A DNA stretch of 12,688 nucleotides from JAPSGM01 sp036556985 (GTDB lineage Bacteria > Chloroflexota > Limnocylindria > QHBO01): assembly GCA_036556985.1 (NCBI GenBank), contig DATBIK010000032.1, positions 1-12,688 on the forward strand, read 5' to 3'. Shown piece after piece: positions 12,069-12,688 of the stretch; within the stretch, counting starts at the first letter, position 1; each line of letters opens with the position of its first letter. The translations under genes and the position numbers were made by a program. The notes under the pieces are model-generated. The model was not told the DNA's origin. It was given only the letters and a program-made list of their open reading frames with translations, and did no database searches.

Positions 12069-12688
12069 ATGGGCATCGAGATCCAGTTCCTCGGCGCGGT
12101 GGGCACCGTGACCGGCTCGCAGTTCCTCGTCAGCGCCGGCGACCGGCGCGTGCTCGTCGACTGCGGCATGTTCCAGGGCGCGCCGGAGGAGGTGAGCCGC
12201 AACCGCATCCCGTTCGCGTTCGACGCGGGCGAGCTCGACGCCGTGCTCCTCACCCACGCCCACCTCGATCACTGCGGGCGCGTGCCGGCCCTCGTGAAGG
12301 CGGGCTATCACGGGCCGATCTTCGCCACCGCGGGCACCACCGACCTGGCCGAGATCGTCCTGCGCGACTCGGCCAAGCTCCAGGAGGAGGCGGAGGCCCG
12401 ATGGCGCCGCCACCACCCGGACGAGGCCGCCGCCTACGACGCCGAGCTGGAGGCGGAGGCCGCCGCGACCGAGGACGAGGACGTGGACCATCCCGCGGCG
12501 ATCCGCGACGCCGTGCCGGAGGGCTCTACCGAGACCCGCGCCGCGATCTACGAGATGCGCGACGTGGAGCAGGCGGTCCGCCAGTTCCGCGACGTGCCCT
12601 ACGGGGAGATGACCGAGGTCACCCCCGGCGTCCACGCCACCTTCCACGACGCCGGGCACATCCTCGGCTCGGCGATCATCGAGCTGCG
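12069..12688 (+). CDS. MBL-fold RNA-processing nuclease (beta-CASP type), partial
   Basis: The visible 206 residues are the start of a metallo-beta-lactamase nuclease of the RNA-specificity (YSH1/CPSF73-like) group, which cuts or trims RNA with two zinc ions. It starts MGIEIQFLGAVGTVTGSQFLV, the classic opening with GAVGTVTGS (9-17), then VLVDCGMFQG (28-37). The zinc motif HAHLDHCGRVPAL is at 63-75 with H63, H65, D67 and H68. GHILGSA (196-202) gives the next ligand, H197. Between them, residues about 107-165 are longer and more acidic than I expect for this family. The C-terminal beta-CASP and RMMBL parts lie past the right edge. The ATG at 12069 gives the expected N-terminus without extra residues. 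It is divergent from the DNA ligase gene across 44 bases. Confidence 0.9.
   Translation, partial: MGIEIQFLGAVGTVTGSQFLVSAGDRRVLVDCGMFQGAPEEVSRNRIPFAFDAGELDAVLLTHAHLDHCGRVPALVKAGYHGPIFATAGTTDLAEIVLRDSAKLQEEAEARWRRHHPDEAAAYDAELEAEAAATEDEDVDHPAAIRDAVPEGSTETRAAIYEMRDVEQAVRQFRDVPYGEMTEVTPGVHATFHDAGHILGSAIIEL

Noticed and set aside
11047..12111. A 354-codon plus-strand frame over the ligase
   Set aside because: It is antisense to all six ligase motifs and runs into the RNase gene in another frame; no motif of its own.
1..12688. CRISPR array, tRNA or rRNA genes, transposase, phage or defence-island genes
   Set aside because: No regularly spaced direct repeats, no cloverleaf-like sequence ending in CCA, no rRNA signature, and no product with such motifs; the window looks like core chromosome.

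Overview
The window reads as GC-rich bacterial chromosome (about 70% G+C by eye, not counted), almost fully coding, with ten protein genes (two cut by the window edges) and no rRNA, tRNA, CRISPR, insertion sequence or phage gene that I can see. A stand-alone primase-polymerase of the LigD/Prim-PolC kind, a LigC-type ATP-dependent DNA ligase, an actinobacterial-type glycogen phosphorylase and leaderless-looking starts fit a high-GC actinomycete or a Chloroflexota lineage. I cannot separate these without a database.

Layout. 1-855 (-): class V aminotransferase / cysteine desulfurase-like enzyme, C-terminus outside the window. 920-3094 (+): alpha-glucan phosphorylase, divergent from it. 3131-3823 (+): small DinB-like plus TPR-like fusion of unknown role. 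3831-5201 (-): secreted coiled-coil M23 peptidase (EnvC type), convergent with the previous gene. 5354-6409 (-): YihY/BrkB-family membrane protein. 6474-7853 (+): LigD-like primase-polymerase, overlapping by four bases a DUF5655 gene at 7850-8218 (+). 8237-8815 (-): RimJ/RimL-like acetyltransferase. 8951-10669 (-): DUF885 putative metallopeptidase. 10942-12024 (-): ATP-dependent DNA ligase. 12069-end (+): beta-CASP-type metallo-beta-lactamase RNase, divergent from the ligase and cut by the window end.

How they relate. Polymerase and ligase are the two catalytic activities that LigD joins in bacterial end joining, and that LigC/Prim-PolC supply as separate proteins in mycobacterial repair. Here they lie about 3 kb apart in separate transcription units, with no Ku gene in view. 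The peptidase and the YihY protein are both envelope proteins and may form a loose unit. The other genes look like an ordinary mixed neighbourhood rather than one dedicated system.

The most unusual signals are non-coding. Six start codons have a -10-like hexamer only 6 to 9 bases upstream and no good Shine-Dalgarno sequence, which suggests leaderless transcripts. The gap upstream of the acetyltransferase (8816-8950) has nested inverted repeats that could form mutually exclusive RNA pairings. The ligase-DUF885 gap (10670-10941) has a 136-base segment bounded by 18-base imperfect inverted repeats, next to a strong hairpin just after the ligase stop.
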